In this document: positions 55,265 through 63,504 of the stretch, piece after piece | Position numbering within the stretch: the first letter of the stretch is position 1 | How the letters are laid out: every line of letters starts with the position of its first letter | Source of the DNA: JBJSXJ01 sp044235425 | GTDB lineage: Bacteria; Planctomycetota; Planctomycetia; Pirellulales; Pirellulaceae | NCBI GenBank assembly: GCA_044235425.1 | Contig: JBIIHW010000019.1 | Coordinates: 30,926-94,925 of the forward strand | Direction of reading: 5' to 3' | Length of the DNA: 64,000 nucleotides | Position numbers and translations under genes: made by a program | Notes under the pieces: model-generated | Database searches by the model: none | The model's input: the letters and a program-made list of their open reading frames with translations, nothing else | Told to the model about the DNA's origin: nothing

Positions 55265-56035
55265 TTATGCCCCGTCGGGTAGCCGCAGCGACCACGACTG
55301 CATTTCCTGCAGAGCGATTTGTTGAGTCATATCATAGTGTAACGGGGTGAGCGTCACACAGCCGCGAGCGAGTGCGGTCAAATCGGTATCGTAAGGCCCA
55401 GGTTTGGGCGGTGGATCATTTGTAGCCCAATAGTAATTGCGTCCCCGTGGATCACGCCGCTTGATGAAGTGCTCGCCATATCGAGCAATCCCCATCGGCA
55501 CCACGCGCAGTTCCGTCGGTTCCTGCATCGCTCGCGTGGGGAAGTTTAAATTGTAGAGCCGCGGGCTGTCTACATTTTGAGCGACAATTTGCTGGATGAT
55601 TTGCCGTGCCATCGTGGCACAGCGACCAAACTGCGCATGCTCATCAAATTCCAGCGACACCGCGATGCTCGGGATACCAAAGAAAGCACCTTCAATGGCC
55701 GCTGCCACGGTTCCTGAATAAAGCACATTGATGCCGGCATTCAACCCACCGTTGATGCCGCTCACCACCAAATCAGGTCGTTCTTGAAAAAACTCAAAGA
55801 TGCCGATCTTCACACAGTCGGCCGGACTTCCTTCCACCGCCCATCCCCGCCGCCGCTCGCCTTCAAAGACTTCTTTGCAAACCAGTGGCCTGAGGAACGT
55901 AATCGAGTGGCCCACGCCACTTTGCTCGGTCGCCGGAGCAACCACCGTGACTTCGCCCAGTTGCCGTAATTCACGCTCCAGCGCTGCCAGTCCTGGAGCG
56001 TGAATGCCATCATCGTTGGTTAACAGAATACGCAC
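55265..56035 (-). CDS. surE: 5'/3'-nucleotidase SurE
   Basis: A 256-residue stationary-phase survival phosphatase acting on nucleoside monophosphates with a divalent metal. Signature residues: MRILLTNDDGIHAPGL (DD metal ligands at 8-9), VVAPATEQSGVGHSIT (Ser ligand, about 41), and DLVVSGINGGLNAGINVLYSGTV (Asn ligand, about 95). The start is a GTG with GGAGG 10 bases upstream. It lies 33 bp after the transglutaminase-like gene on the same strand and is followed by the lipoprotein gene; all three may be cotranscribed. Confidence 0.96.
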   Translation of the reverse strand: MRILLTNDDGIHAPGLAALERELRQLGEVTVVAPATEQSGVGHSITFLRPLVCKEVFEGERRRGWAVEGSPADCVKIGIFEFFQERPDLVVSGINGGLNAGINVLYSGTVAAAIEGAFFGIPSIAVSLEFDEHAQFGRCATMARQIIQQIVAQNVDSPRLYNLNFPTRAMQEPTELRVVPMGIARYGEHFIKRRDPRGRNYYWATNDPPPKPGPYDTDLTALARGCVTLTPLHYDMTQQIALQEMQSWSLRLPDGA

Positions 56036-56068
56036 GCCGCTGAGCCTCCCCTGCCCTGGTTCACTCGA

Positions 56069-57451
56069 TCACTCGTCGCGCGCTGGATTCCCCGCTGGAC
56101 GGTCGCCGGCAGGAGTGTTACCTGCCGGTGTGTCGCTGGCAGGCGTTTCATTCGCAGGAGCATCGCTGGCGGTCGTCGTCGAAGTGGTCGCTTCGCTGCC
56201 CTCGCCCGTCGCCTCGACGCGGTTGTCTTCGAGCTTGTTGCCATCGATCCACAGGTTCTTCGGCTCGTCGGCACCTGCATAGGTAACCGCCGTTCCATCG
56301 GCCTTGCGCGACGAAACATTAACCCACTTCGCTCGTACTTCCGCTGGCACCGACTCTGCCCAGATTGACAACACTTCGTCGATGTTCAAATAAGGATTGC
56401 CGCGCTCGTTCCCCTTGGCGCCTCCATGGGTCGGCGTGAGCGGCACCCAGATCATATCGAGCCGTGCACTGTCGCGCTGGTAGGCTCCCCCGGTGATTTT
56501 GCCATTGGCATCCAGGTCGAGCGTGTAGTGGAAATAGAGTTCACGGGGATGGGGCGTCGACTTATCGACTTCGCCCGTTACATGCAGCATGTAAGTGGCG
56601 ATCGTGACGACGTCGACCAAGCGGCTGTTGATCGGACTGATGGTGGACTTGAAGCCATACATCGGGAAGTTCACCACCATTTTTCCCGGTGCTGATTCCA
56701 TGCCGATCGAATGCTTGCCGATGCCGATCCAGTTCGTAACCGCCAGGTGTAGGCCGGCTGGGTTTACCATGTCGACGGTACCATCCAGAATGGCGGTCGG
56801 AGTGTACATGTACATCTCCGCAAGCATGCCCTTGATGTCCGCCGGCGTGAACTCCACACCATTGCGTACGACCGAATTTTGCGGCTCCGCATGACGGATC
56901 GTAGCGGCTGTCCAGCCGTTGCAGTGCCCGTACCAGGCGGGCGTGGCGAACGTTGTGCTCCCCGTCGCCACTCGGCGGAAGAAACCACCCGTATTGGCTC
57001 GAGTCGTGGTCACCTTTTCCTTGACTTCGCGATGCTGACGAACGTCCTCCATTTCATGGCCGGACGCTCGGCTGGAACCACGATGGAACGCGCGGTCGTA
57101 CTTGGCAAGTGCATTGACGGTGCCGTTGTTGTAGTCGGGATAGTCGTGACCCGAGTAGGGAATCCGAAATTCGTCTACCTTGCCTTCCGTGGGCAGGTCA
57201 TCCAATTTGGTGACCATCGGCTTGCCCCACAGCTTTTGAAAGATGTCTTGCTGCCGCTTGAGTTCGGTTGGAGTCATCACACCGACGGCGGTTGATCCGC
57301 CCGCCAGCGACATGCCATTACGGCTCACAACTTCACTGCGGTCCCCACGCGACTCCATCTCCCCGCGATAGGCAGGCTGAGCCCGATTGAAGATGCGAAG
57401 TTGCCCCGTGGTGGACAAGACAATCAAGAACGCAAGGGTGGCGTTCGACAT
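56069..57451 (-). CDS. Secreted transglutaminase-elicitor-like protein
   Basis: A 460-residue protein with a weak N-terminal signal-like segment (ATLAFLIVLSTTG). The core resembles the transglutaminase elicitor family (M81-like, first known from oomycete cell-wall proteins): FRIPYSGHDYPDYNNG (about residue 95), ATPAWYGHCNGWTAATIRHAEP with a candidate catalytic Cys (about 172), NGVEFTPADIKGMLAEMY, and DVVTIATYMLHVTGE with a candidate His. The last 45 residues are a Thr/Ala/Pro-rich, degenerate TPAxDTPAG tail, a likely surface linker. Family recognition is by motif only. It lies upstream of surE. Confidence 0.65.
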   Translation of the reverse strand: MSNATLAFLIVLSTTGQLRIFNRAQPAYRGEMESRGDRSEVVSRNGMSLAGGSTAVGVMTPTELKRQQDIFQKLWGKPMVTKLDDLPTEGKVDEFRIPYSGHDYPDYNNGTVNALAKYDRAFHRGSSRASGHEMEDVRQHREVKEKVTTTRANTGGFFRRVATGSTTFATPAWYGHCNGWTAATIRHAEPQNSVVRNGVEFTPADIKGMLAEMYMYTPTAILDGTVDMVNPAGLHLAVTNWIGIGKHSIGMESAPGKMVVNFPMYGFKSTISPINSRLVDVVTIATYMLHVTGEVDKSTPHPRELYFHYTLDLDANGKITGGAYQRDSARLDMIWVPLTPTHGGAKGNERGNPYLNIDEVLSIWAESVPAEVRAKWVNVSSRKADGTAVTYAGADEPKNLWIDGNKLEDNRVEATGEGSEATTSTTTASDAPANETPASDTPAGNTPAGDRPAGNPARDE

Positions 57452-57681
57452 GATGGATACCTACGACCTGTGGACATGGAAATGGGTAAAAACGGACTCA
57501 CGAATCTAGTAAAAGCCCCCCAGTTTAACAAGTGTTGACTCGTTAAGCTGTGTGGCGCCGAGCCGACTTGCACGACCGCTGCCCACTCTGCGGCAACTAG
57601 GCGATGCGCCCTGCGCCGCATATAATCGGCCTTCGTCCCGTCGTTCCTGGCGGGATTTTTTCTTGGGGGAGGAATGATTGG

Positions 57682-59262
57682 ATGACCCTGGCATCACTAC
57701 CGCCGTTATCGTCATCACGTACCGCCGATGAGCGTGTGCTGGTTCTGGATTTCGGTTCGCAGTACGCTCAATTGATCGCCCGTCGAGTGCGAGAGAATCA
57801 TGTTTACTGTGAAATTGTACGGCACGACATTTCATTGGAAGCGGTTCGACGCAGGGCACCGGTCGGATTGATTTTGTCGGGTGGGCCATCCAGCGTATAT
57901 GAGCAGGGTGCGCCGCGCTGTGACCCGCGACTCTTCGAACTCGGCATTCCCGTGCTGGGAATCTGTTACGGCATGCAGTTGGCCTGTGACACGCTGGGGG
58001 GGCGAGTTGAAAGTGCGCCGGCCCGCGAATATGGACGATCGCAGTTTCACGTCACCAATCACGCGGATCTCTTCGGCGGTTTACCTGAGCAGACCGATGT
58101 GTGGATGAGTCATGGCGATCAAGTCGCGCGCGTCTCCGACGATTTCATTCCGCTTGGTCATACTGCTACCTGTCCGATCACGGCCGTCAAGCATCGACAT
58201 CTGCCGGTGTTTGGTTTGCAGTTTCACCCCGAGGTGACTCACACTCCCCTGGGCGGTACGATTTTGCATAACTTCCTGACGGTGATTTGCGGTTGCACGG
58301 GTCGCTGGCGACTGGGGGACTTCGCCCAAGAGACCATCGAAAAAACTCGGCAAATCGTCGGCTCATCCCGAGTGATTTGTGGCTTGTCAGGTGGAGTGGA
58401 TTCCTCCGTTACGGCCGCTTTGCTGTATCAAGCGATCGGCTCACAACTCTCCTGCATTCTGGTCGACAACGGCTTGCTAAGGAAAGCAGAAGAGCAGTCG
58501 GTGATCGCCGAGTTCTCGAATCATTTCAAGACAGACCTGCATGTGGTGCGCGGCGAGGAACGCTTTCTGACGGCACTCAGCGGTATCCGCGATCCGCAGG
58601 AAAAGCGCCGTCGCATCGGTCATGCGTTCATCGAATGTTTCAAAGATGAAGCGGCAAAGATTAAAGACGCTCGCTTTCTGGCTCAAGGTACTCTCTATCC
58701 CGACGTGATTGAAAGTGGAGCGGCACCGGACGGTCCAGCAGCGACGATCAAGCTGCATCACAATGTCGGCGGGCTACCCGAACAACTGGGTTTCGAGTTG
58801 ATTGAACCGCTACGGGATTTGTTTAAGGATGAGGTGCGCCGGTTGGGGCTGGAGTTAGGCTTGCCCGACGAACTCGTCTGGCGACATCCCTTTCCCGGAC
58901 CGGGTTTGGCGGTCCGCTGCTTGGGCGAGGTCACTCGTCAGCGGCTGGACGTGCTCCGGGAGGCGGATGAGATCACGGTGAATGAAATTCGGGCGGCAGG
59001 CTTGTATCGCGATACGTCGCAGGCCTTCGCAGTCTTGTTACCGGTGCAAAGCGTCGGCGTCATGGGCGACGCTCGGACTTACGAGGACACGATCGCCATT
59101 CGCTGCGTGAACACCGATGATTTTATGACCGCCGATTGGTCTCGTTTGCCATACGATGTTCTCGCTCGCATCTCCACTCGGATCATCAACGAGGTGAAGG
59201 GGGTGAATCGAGTGTGTTATGACATCAGCAGCAAACCACCGGCGACAATCGAGTGGGAGTGA
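57682..59262 (+). CDS. guaA: GMP synthase (glutamine-hydrolysing)
   Basis: A 526-residue enzyme converting XMP to GMP. The class I glutamine amidotransferase domain carries LDFGSQYAQLIARRV (about residue 18), GICYGMQLACDTLGG with the nucleophile Cys (about 95) and FQFHPEVTHTPLG-like HPE (about 180). The ATP-pyrophosphatase domain has VICGLSGGVDSSVTAALL (about 232), and the C-terminal dimerisation domain has FPGPGLAVRCLGE (about 405) and KPPATIEWE at the end. I chose the ATG at 57682, with GGGGGAGGA upstream; the in-frame extension to 57604 is non-conserved. ettA follows 26 bp downstream. Confidence 0.97.
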   Translation: MTLASLPPLSSSRTADERVLVLDFGSQYAQLIARRVRENHVYCEIVRHDISLEAVRRRAPVGLILSGGPSSVYEQGAPRCDPRLFELGIPVLGICYGMQLACDTLGGRVESAPAREYGRSQFHVTNHADLFGGLPEQTDVWMSHGDQVARVSDDFIPLGHTATCPITAVKHRHLPVFGLQFHPEVTHTPLGGTILHNFLTVICGCTGRWRLGDFAQETIEKTRQIVGSSRVICGLSGGVDSSVTAALLYQAIGSQLSCILVDNGLLRKAEEQSVIAEFSNHFKTDLHVVRGEERFLTALSGIRDPQEKRRRIGHAFIECFKDEAAKIKDARFLAQGTLYPDVIESGAAPDGPAATIKLHHNVGGLPEQLGFELIEPLRDLFKDEVRRLGLELGLPDELVWRHPFPGPGLAVRCLGEVTRQRLDVLREADEITVNEIRAAGLYRDTSQAFAVLLPVQSVGVMGDARTYEDTIAIRCVNTDDFMTADWSRLPYDVLARISTRIINEVKGVNRVCYDISSKPPATIEWE

Positions 59263-59288
59263 TGAGAAGTTAGTTATCAGGAGCAGGC

Positions 59289-60962
59289 ATGGGACCGCAG
59301 TATATCTTCACGATGGAGCGATTGGTTAAGAAGCGTGGGCAGCGCGAGGTGCTCAAGGACATCTGGCTGTCGTTTTATCCGGGCGCGAAGATTGGAGTAT
59401 TAGGACGTAATGGATCGGGCAAGAGCACGCTCTTGCGCATCATGGCGGGCGAAGATCGCGACTTTGATGGCGAAGCCAAATTGACCGACGGTTTCACGCG
59501 CGGCTATTTGTCGCAAGAGCCTCAGCTGACCGTAGACAAGGATGTCTGGGGAAACCTGATGGAAGCGGTGGCACCGCGTCAATCGCTGCTCGATCGCTAC
59601 CACGAAATCAGCGGCCGCTTGGCAGAACCGCTCGAAGAAGCGGAGATGACGAAGCTGTGCGACGAAATGGCTCGGCTGCAAGATAAAATTGACGCTACCA
59701 ATACCTGGAATCTCGAACATGAGATTGAGGTGGCGATGGACGTCATGAATTTGCCACCGCGTGATGCCGACGTCACCAAGTTGTCGGGTGGCGAGCGGCG
59801 GCGTGTGGCCCTCTGTAAGCTTTTACTGCGTCGACCCGATCTGTTGCTCTTGGATGAACCGACGAACCACTTGGATGCCGAAGCGGTCTCGTGGCTCGAA
59901 CATCATTTAGCCGAGTACGCCGGTACGGTGGTTGCCGTTACTCACGATCGCTATTTCCTCGACAACGTTGCCAAGTGGATTCTGGAACTGGATCGCGGCG
60001 CCGGTATTCCCTGGGAAGGTAACTACTCGTCGTGGCTCGAGCAGAAGCGCGTGCGACTTGAGCGGGAAGAGAAAAGTGCGATGGCTCGGCAAAAGTCGTT
60101 GCAGCGCGAATTAGAGTGGGTGCGGATGGCACCGCGAGCTCGTCAGGCCAAAAATAAAGCTCGTATCAAAGCCTACGAACAGTTGGCGGCGGAGAAGTTC
60201 GAAGAGCGCGTCGACGAGCTGGAAATTCAGATTCCACCCGGTAAGCATCTGGGCGAGTTGGTGGTGGATGCGACGCATATCACCAAAGCCTATGGTGACC
60301 AGCTGCTGATCGAGGATCTCAGCTTCCGCTTACCGGCCGGTGGAATCGTGGGCATCATCGGCCCCAACGGAGCGGGCAAAACGACTCTGTTCCGCATGCT
60401 GGTCGGCCAGGAAAAACCCGATTCGGGACAACTGCGAGTGGGGCCGACGGTCGAGTTTGGTTATGTCGATCAGAATCGCGATGCACTGGACCCGGAGAAG
60501 TCGGTGTACGAGGAGATCTCGGGCGGCTACGATCAGCTCGAAATGGGTGGCCGCAAGATCAACAGTCGAGCGTATGTGTCGCGGTTCAACTTCCGTGGCC
60601 CAGACCAGGAAAAAAAGGTCGGCGCATTATCGGGAGGCGAGCGGAACCGAGTGCATTTGGCGAAGCTGCTACGTCGCGGGTCGAACGTGCTCTTGCTCGA
60701 CGAACCAACCAACGATTTAGACGTGGACACCTTGCGAGCGTTGGAAGAAGCAATTTTAAATTATGTGGGCTGCGTCGTGGTGATCAGTCACGACCGCTGG
60801 TTTCTGGATCGTATTGCGACTCATATTTTGGCATTCGAGGGTGATTCGTACGTGCACTGGTGTGAAGGAAACTTCCAGACGTATGAAGAGCAGCGTCGTG
60901 AGCGATTGGGGATCAAGGCGGACGAGCCGCATCGATTTCGTTATAAGCGTTTGAAACAATAG
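59289..60962 (+). CDS. ettA: Energy-dependent translational throttle protein EttA (ABC-F)
   Basis: A 557-residue soluble ABC-F ATPase that binds the ribosomal E site and gates the first peptide bond according to ATP/ADP. Two ABC domains are present: Walker A GRNGSGKSTL (about residue 38) and GPNGAGKTTL (about 357), signatures LSGGERRRVALCKLLL (about 160) and LSGGERNRVHLAKLL (about 448), and Walker B LLLLDEPTNHLD and VLLLDEPTNDLD. The linker EREEKSAMARQKSLQRELEW and RARQAKNKARIKAYEQL is the P-site tRNA interaction motif region. The length matches EttA. AGGAG lies 6 bases before the ATG. A small basic gene follows at 22 bp. Confidence 0.96.
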   Translation: MGPQYIFTMERLVKKRGQREVLKDIWLSFYPGAKIGVLGRNGSGKSTLLRIMAGEDRDFDGEAKLTDGFTRGYLSQEPQLTVDKDVWGNLMEAVAPRQSLLDRYHEISGRLAEPLEEAEMTKLCDEMARLQDKIDATNTWNLEHEIEVAMDVMNLPPRDADVTKLSGGERRRVALCKLLLRRPDLLLLDEPTNHLDAEAVSWLEHHLAEYAGTVVAVTHDRYFLDNVAKWILELDRGAGIPWEGNYSSWLEQKRVRLEREEKSAMARQKSLQRELEWVRMAPRARQAKNKARIKAYEQLAAEKFEERVDELEIQIPPGKHLGELVVDATHITKAYGDQLLIEDLSFRLPAGGIVGIIGPNGAGKTTLFRMLVGQEKPDSGQLRVGPTVEFGYVDQNRDALDPEKSVYEEISGGYDQLEMGGRKINSRAYVSRFNFRGPDQEKKVGALSGGERNRVHLAKLLRRGSNVLLLDEPTNDLDVDTLRALEEAILNYVGCVVVISHDRWFLDRIATHILAFEGDSYVHWCEGNFQTYEEQRRERLGIKADEPHRFRYKRLKQ

Positions 60963-60984
60963 TTGCTGGCAGGAGTGAAACACG

Positions 60985-61200
60985 ATGACGATTTTGCATT
61001 CGGGTACGAGTGAGAAGTACGGCGACAATTTTTCCCGCGCGTTTGGTGGCCCCGCCTCGACGACGAAGAGCGGTACCAAGGGCTCCGCCAAGGCCGCCAC
61101 GAAAGCGAGCAAGGCTACTAAAACTAGTAAATCCGCCAAGACCACGAAGGCTGAAAAGTCAACCAAGCCTGCTAAGGCTGCTAAGGGCAAACGTTCCTAA
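60985..61200 (+). CDS. Small Lys/Ala-rich basic protein
   Basis: A 71-residue protein with a conserved-looking head (MTILHSGTSEKYGDNFSRAF, then GGP) and a low-complexity tail rich in Lys, Ala, Thr and Ser (KAATKASKATKTSKSAK and similar). The tail resembles histone H1 or bacterial nucleoid and RNA-binding tails. AGGAG lies 9 bases upstream and it begins 22 bp after ettA, so it is cotranscribed with a ribosome factor; a ribosome- or nucleic-acid-associated role is a guess. The MTILHSGT head is, from memory, seen in other planctomycetes. No cysteine or enzyme motif is present. Confidence 0.75.
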   Translation: MTILHSGTSEKYGDNFSRAFGGPASTTKSGTKGSAKAATKASKATKTSKSAKTTKAEKSTKPAKAAKGKRS

Positions 61201-61261
61201 GATTGCCGCCGAGTCTGATGACCGTTTCCCCTGCTAACCTCTCGACGATCGCCGAATAAAC

Positions 61262-61383
61262 TCCCAGCGATCCTCGGCGGGCGATGAGCGAGAGCCGCTC
61301 TCGGCGGGCGTTGAGCTGGAGCTGCTCTCGACTGGCCCTGTGCCAGTCGGATGACGACTTCCTCGGTTACCGCTCGCTGGCTG
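61262..61383. repeat. Degenerate first unit of the REP-like array
   Basis: This edge unit lacks the left arm (GTAACTAAGGAAGTCAT). It opens with two divergent 27-bp modules (at about 61269-61295 and 61296-61322), then the standard right half with GACTGGCCCTGTGCCAGTC and CTTCCTCGGTTAC. It marks the left boundary of the array; 61201-61261 holds nothing recognised. Confidence 0.85.
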
Positions 61384-62617
61384 GTAACTAAGGAAGTCAT
61401 TGCTTCGCCCGACGCAAGGTCGGGTCGGGAGCGATCCTCGGCTGGCTTTGAGCGGGAGCCGCTCTCGACTGGCCCTGTGCCAGTCGGATGACGACTTCCT
61501 CGGTTACCGCTCGCTGGCAGGTAACTAAGGAAGTCATTGCTTCGCCCGACGCAAGGTCGGGTCGGGAGCGATCCTCGGCTGGCTTTGAGCGGGAGCGATC
61601 CTCGGCTGGCTTTGAGCGGGAGCCGCTCTCGACTGGCCCTGTGCCAGTCGGATGACGACTTCCTCGGTTACTGCCCGCTGGCTGGTAACTAAGGAAGTCA
61701 TTGCTCCGCCCGACGCAAGGTCGGGTCGGGAGCGATCCTCGGCTGGCTTTGAGCGGGAGCGATCCTCGGCTGGCTTTGAGCGGGAGCTGCTCTCGACTGG
61801 CCCTGTGCCAGTCGGATGACGACTTCCTCGGTTACCGCTCGCTGGCTGGTAACTAAGAAAGTCATTGCGCCGCCCGACGCAAGGTCGGGTCGGGAGCCGC
61901 CCTCGGCTGGCTTTGAGCGGGAGCCGCTCTCGACTGGCTTTGAGCGGGAGTCGCTCTCGACTGGCCCTGTGCCAGTCGGATGACGACTTCCTCGGTTACC
62001 GCTCGCTGGCTGGTAACTAAGGAAGTCATTGCTCCGCCCGACGCAAGGTCGGGTCGGGAGCGATCCTCGGCTGGCTTTGAGCGGGAGTCGCTCTCGACTG
62101 GCCCTGTGCCAGTCGGATGACGACTTCCTCGGTTACCGCCCGCTGGCTGGTAACTAAGGAAGTCATTGCTTCGCCCGACGCAAGGTCGGGTCGGGAGCGA
62201 TCCTCGGCTGGCTTTGAGCGGGAGCCGCTCTCGGTTGGCTTTGAGCGGGAGCGATCCTCGGCTGGCTTTGAGCTGGAGCTGCTCTCGACTGGCCCTGTGC
62301 CAGTCGGATGACGACTTCCTCGGTTACCGCCCGCTGGCTGGTAACTAAGGAAGTCATTGCTTCGCCCGACGCAAGGTCGGGTCGGGAGCTGCTCTCGGCT
62401 GGCTTTGCTTTGAGCGGGAGCCGCCCTCGGCTGGCCTTGAGCGGGAGCTGCTCTCGGCTGGCCTTGAGCGGGAGCCGCCCTCGGCTGGCTTTGAGCGGGA
62501 GCCGCCCTCGGCTGGCTTTGAGCGGGAGCGATCCTCGGCTGGCTTTGAGCGGGAGCTGCTCTCGACTGGCCCTGTGCCAGTCGGATGACGACTTCCTCGG
62601 TTACCGCTCGCCGAGCA
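61384..62617 (+). repeat. REP-like foldback array, left block of seven units
   Basis: Seven direct units starting at 61384, 61521, 61685, 61849, 62013, 62150 and 62341. Each reads GTAACTAAGGAAGTCAT, a hairpin CCCGAC-GCAAG-GTCGGG, n copies of a 27-bp module (gatcctcggctggctttgag plus cgggagc), a hairpin GACTGGC-CCTGT-GCCAGTC, then ATGACGACTTCCTCGGTTAC and a 13-base spacer. The two ends are imperfect inverted repeats of each other, so each unit can fold as a cruciform. Unit lengths 137, 164, 164, 164, 137 and 191 equal 110 + 27n with n = 1, 2, 2, 2, 1, 3; the last unit has n = 6 plus a 5-bp insertion and no complete spacer. Confidence 0.95.
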
Positions 62618-63434
62618 TCTCGTCATTACGCTTCCCGGCGCGCACGCTGCGACGGATAACCTCTCGTTCGTACGGGCCGAATGTGCCTATATAGAATCCA
62701 AATCGATAGTTCGGTCGCATTCCGTCGACATAGGCTAGGTTGTTCAAGAATGCCAAACCCACATCAAGCGGTGAGTCCAATGCTCCACACCCAACCAAGA
62801 CATGCAAGTGATTCACGACGATGCCCACGCGTGATAGCTGCCACTGCTTCTTATGAGCCATCCGTTCAATCATCGTGCGGCGTGCCACCCACACCGGCGT
62901 CTCGATACACCAGCCACCTTGCTCAAGCTCCACCACGACATGGAGATTGTAGATGAATCGCCCATGAGCACTCACACGAGTTGCCGCCAAGTTGATCGTC
63001 GAATCGTGAAACTGCCATTCCCGTACGCGATCCTGGATCCGCTCATCGGCCATCGGGTGGCGTGACGATTGGCGGCCGACGTACGCTTCCAATGTTGCAT
63101 GGTCGGCCGCGCCAATGCTGGTCAATTCATAGTTCCGGCGAAAGGCTCGCGGACATGCCGAATTTAGCAAGTACTGACATCGCCCCTTCACCGAACGAAT
63201 GATCTCTGCCGGCGCCAGATGAGGCATGGAACTCAAGAAAAACTGATGTGATCGATCCGATGCACGGCGATATTCGAGCAGCCGAATGTCGTCCCGCTGA
63301 ATGGCATCCCGTAAATCATCGACGGGAACTCGGATCGAACCCACGTGATCCCGCAAAAACAGCGAGAGAGACCAATTCAATTGAAACGCAGGCTTCGTGT
63401 TCGTGGCCGTATAGATAGGTGTGAGCGTGGCCAT
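62601..63434 (-). CDS. Y1/HUH (IS200-like, RAYT-like) transposase with internal duplication
   Basis: A 277-residue protein. Half 1 (about 17-122) has a strand AFQLNWSLSLFL, SHQFFLSSMPHLAPAEIIRS (62-81, in the HUH position but reading HQF), NYELTSIG (101-108) and TLEAYVGRQ with Tyr118 and Gln122. Half 2 (about 158-265) repeats the order: FIYNLHVVVE, NHLHVLVGC with His209 and His211, SPLDVGLAFLNNLAY, and FGFYIGTFGPYE without the Tyr-xxx-Gln. This suggests a fused pair of Y1 domains. I start at the ATG with AGGA 8 bases upstream; ten more codons are possible. Its TAA stop lies inside the terminal GGTTAC of a repeat unit. Probably mobilises or processes the surrounding repeats. Confidence 0.75.
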   Translation of the reverse strand: MATLTPIYTATNTKPAFQLNWSLSLFLRDHVGSIRVPVDDLRDAIQRDDIRLLEYRRASDRSHQFFLSSMPHLAPAEIIRSVKGRCQYLLNSACPRAFRRNYELTSIGAADHATLEAYVGRQSSRHPMADERIQDRVREWQFHDSTINLAATRVSAHGRFIYNLHVVVELEQGGWCIETPVWVARRTMIERMAHKKQWQLSRVGIVVNHLHVLVGCGALDSPLDVGLAFLNNLAYVDGMRPNYRFGFYIGTFGPYEREVIRRSVRAGKRNDEMLGER

Positions 63435-63504
63435 GGCACATTTCCTATTGTGTGAGCCCCACAAAGGATGGACGAATTATCTCCCTGTCCGTTACCGCCG
63501 GCAA

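Noticed and set aside
57674..57685. Three-codon leader ORF ending at the guaA start
   Set aside because: Its ATG lies immediately next to the ribosome-binding site with almost no spacing, so it is unlikely to be translated.
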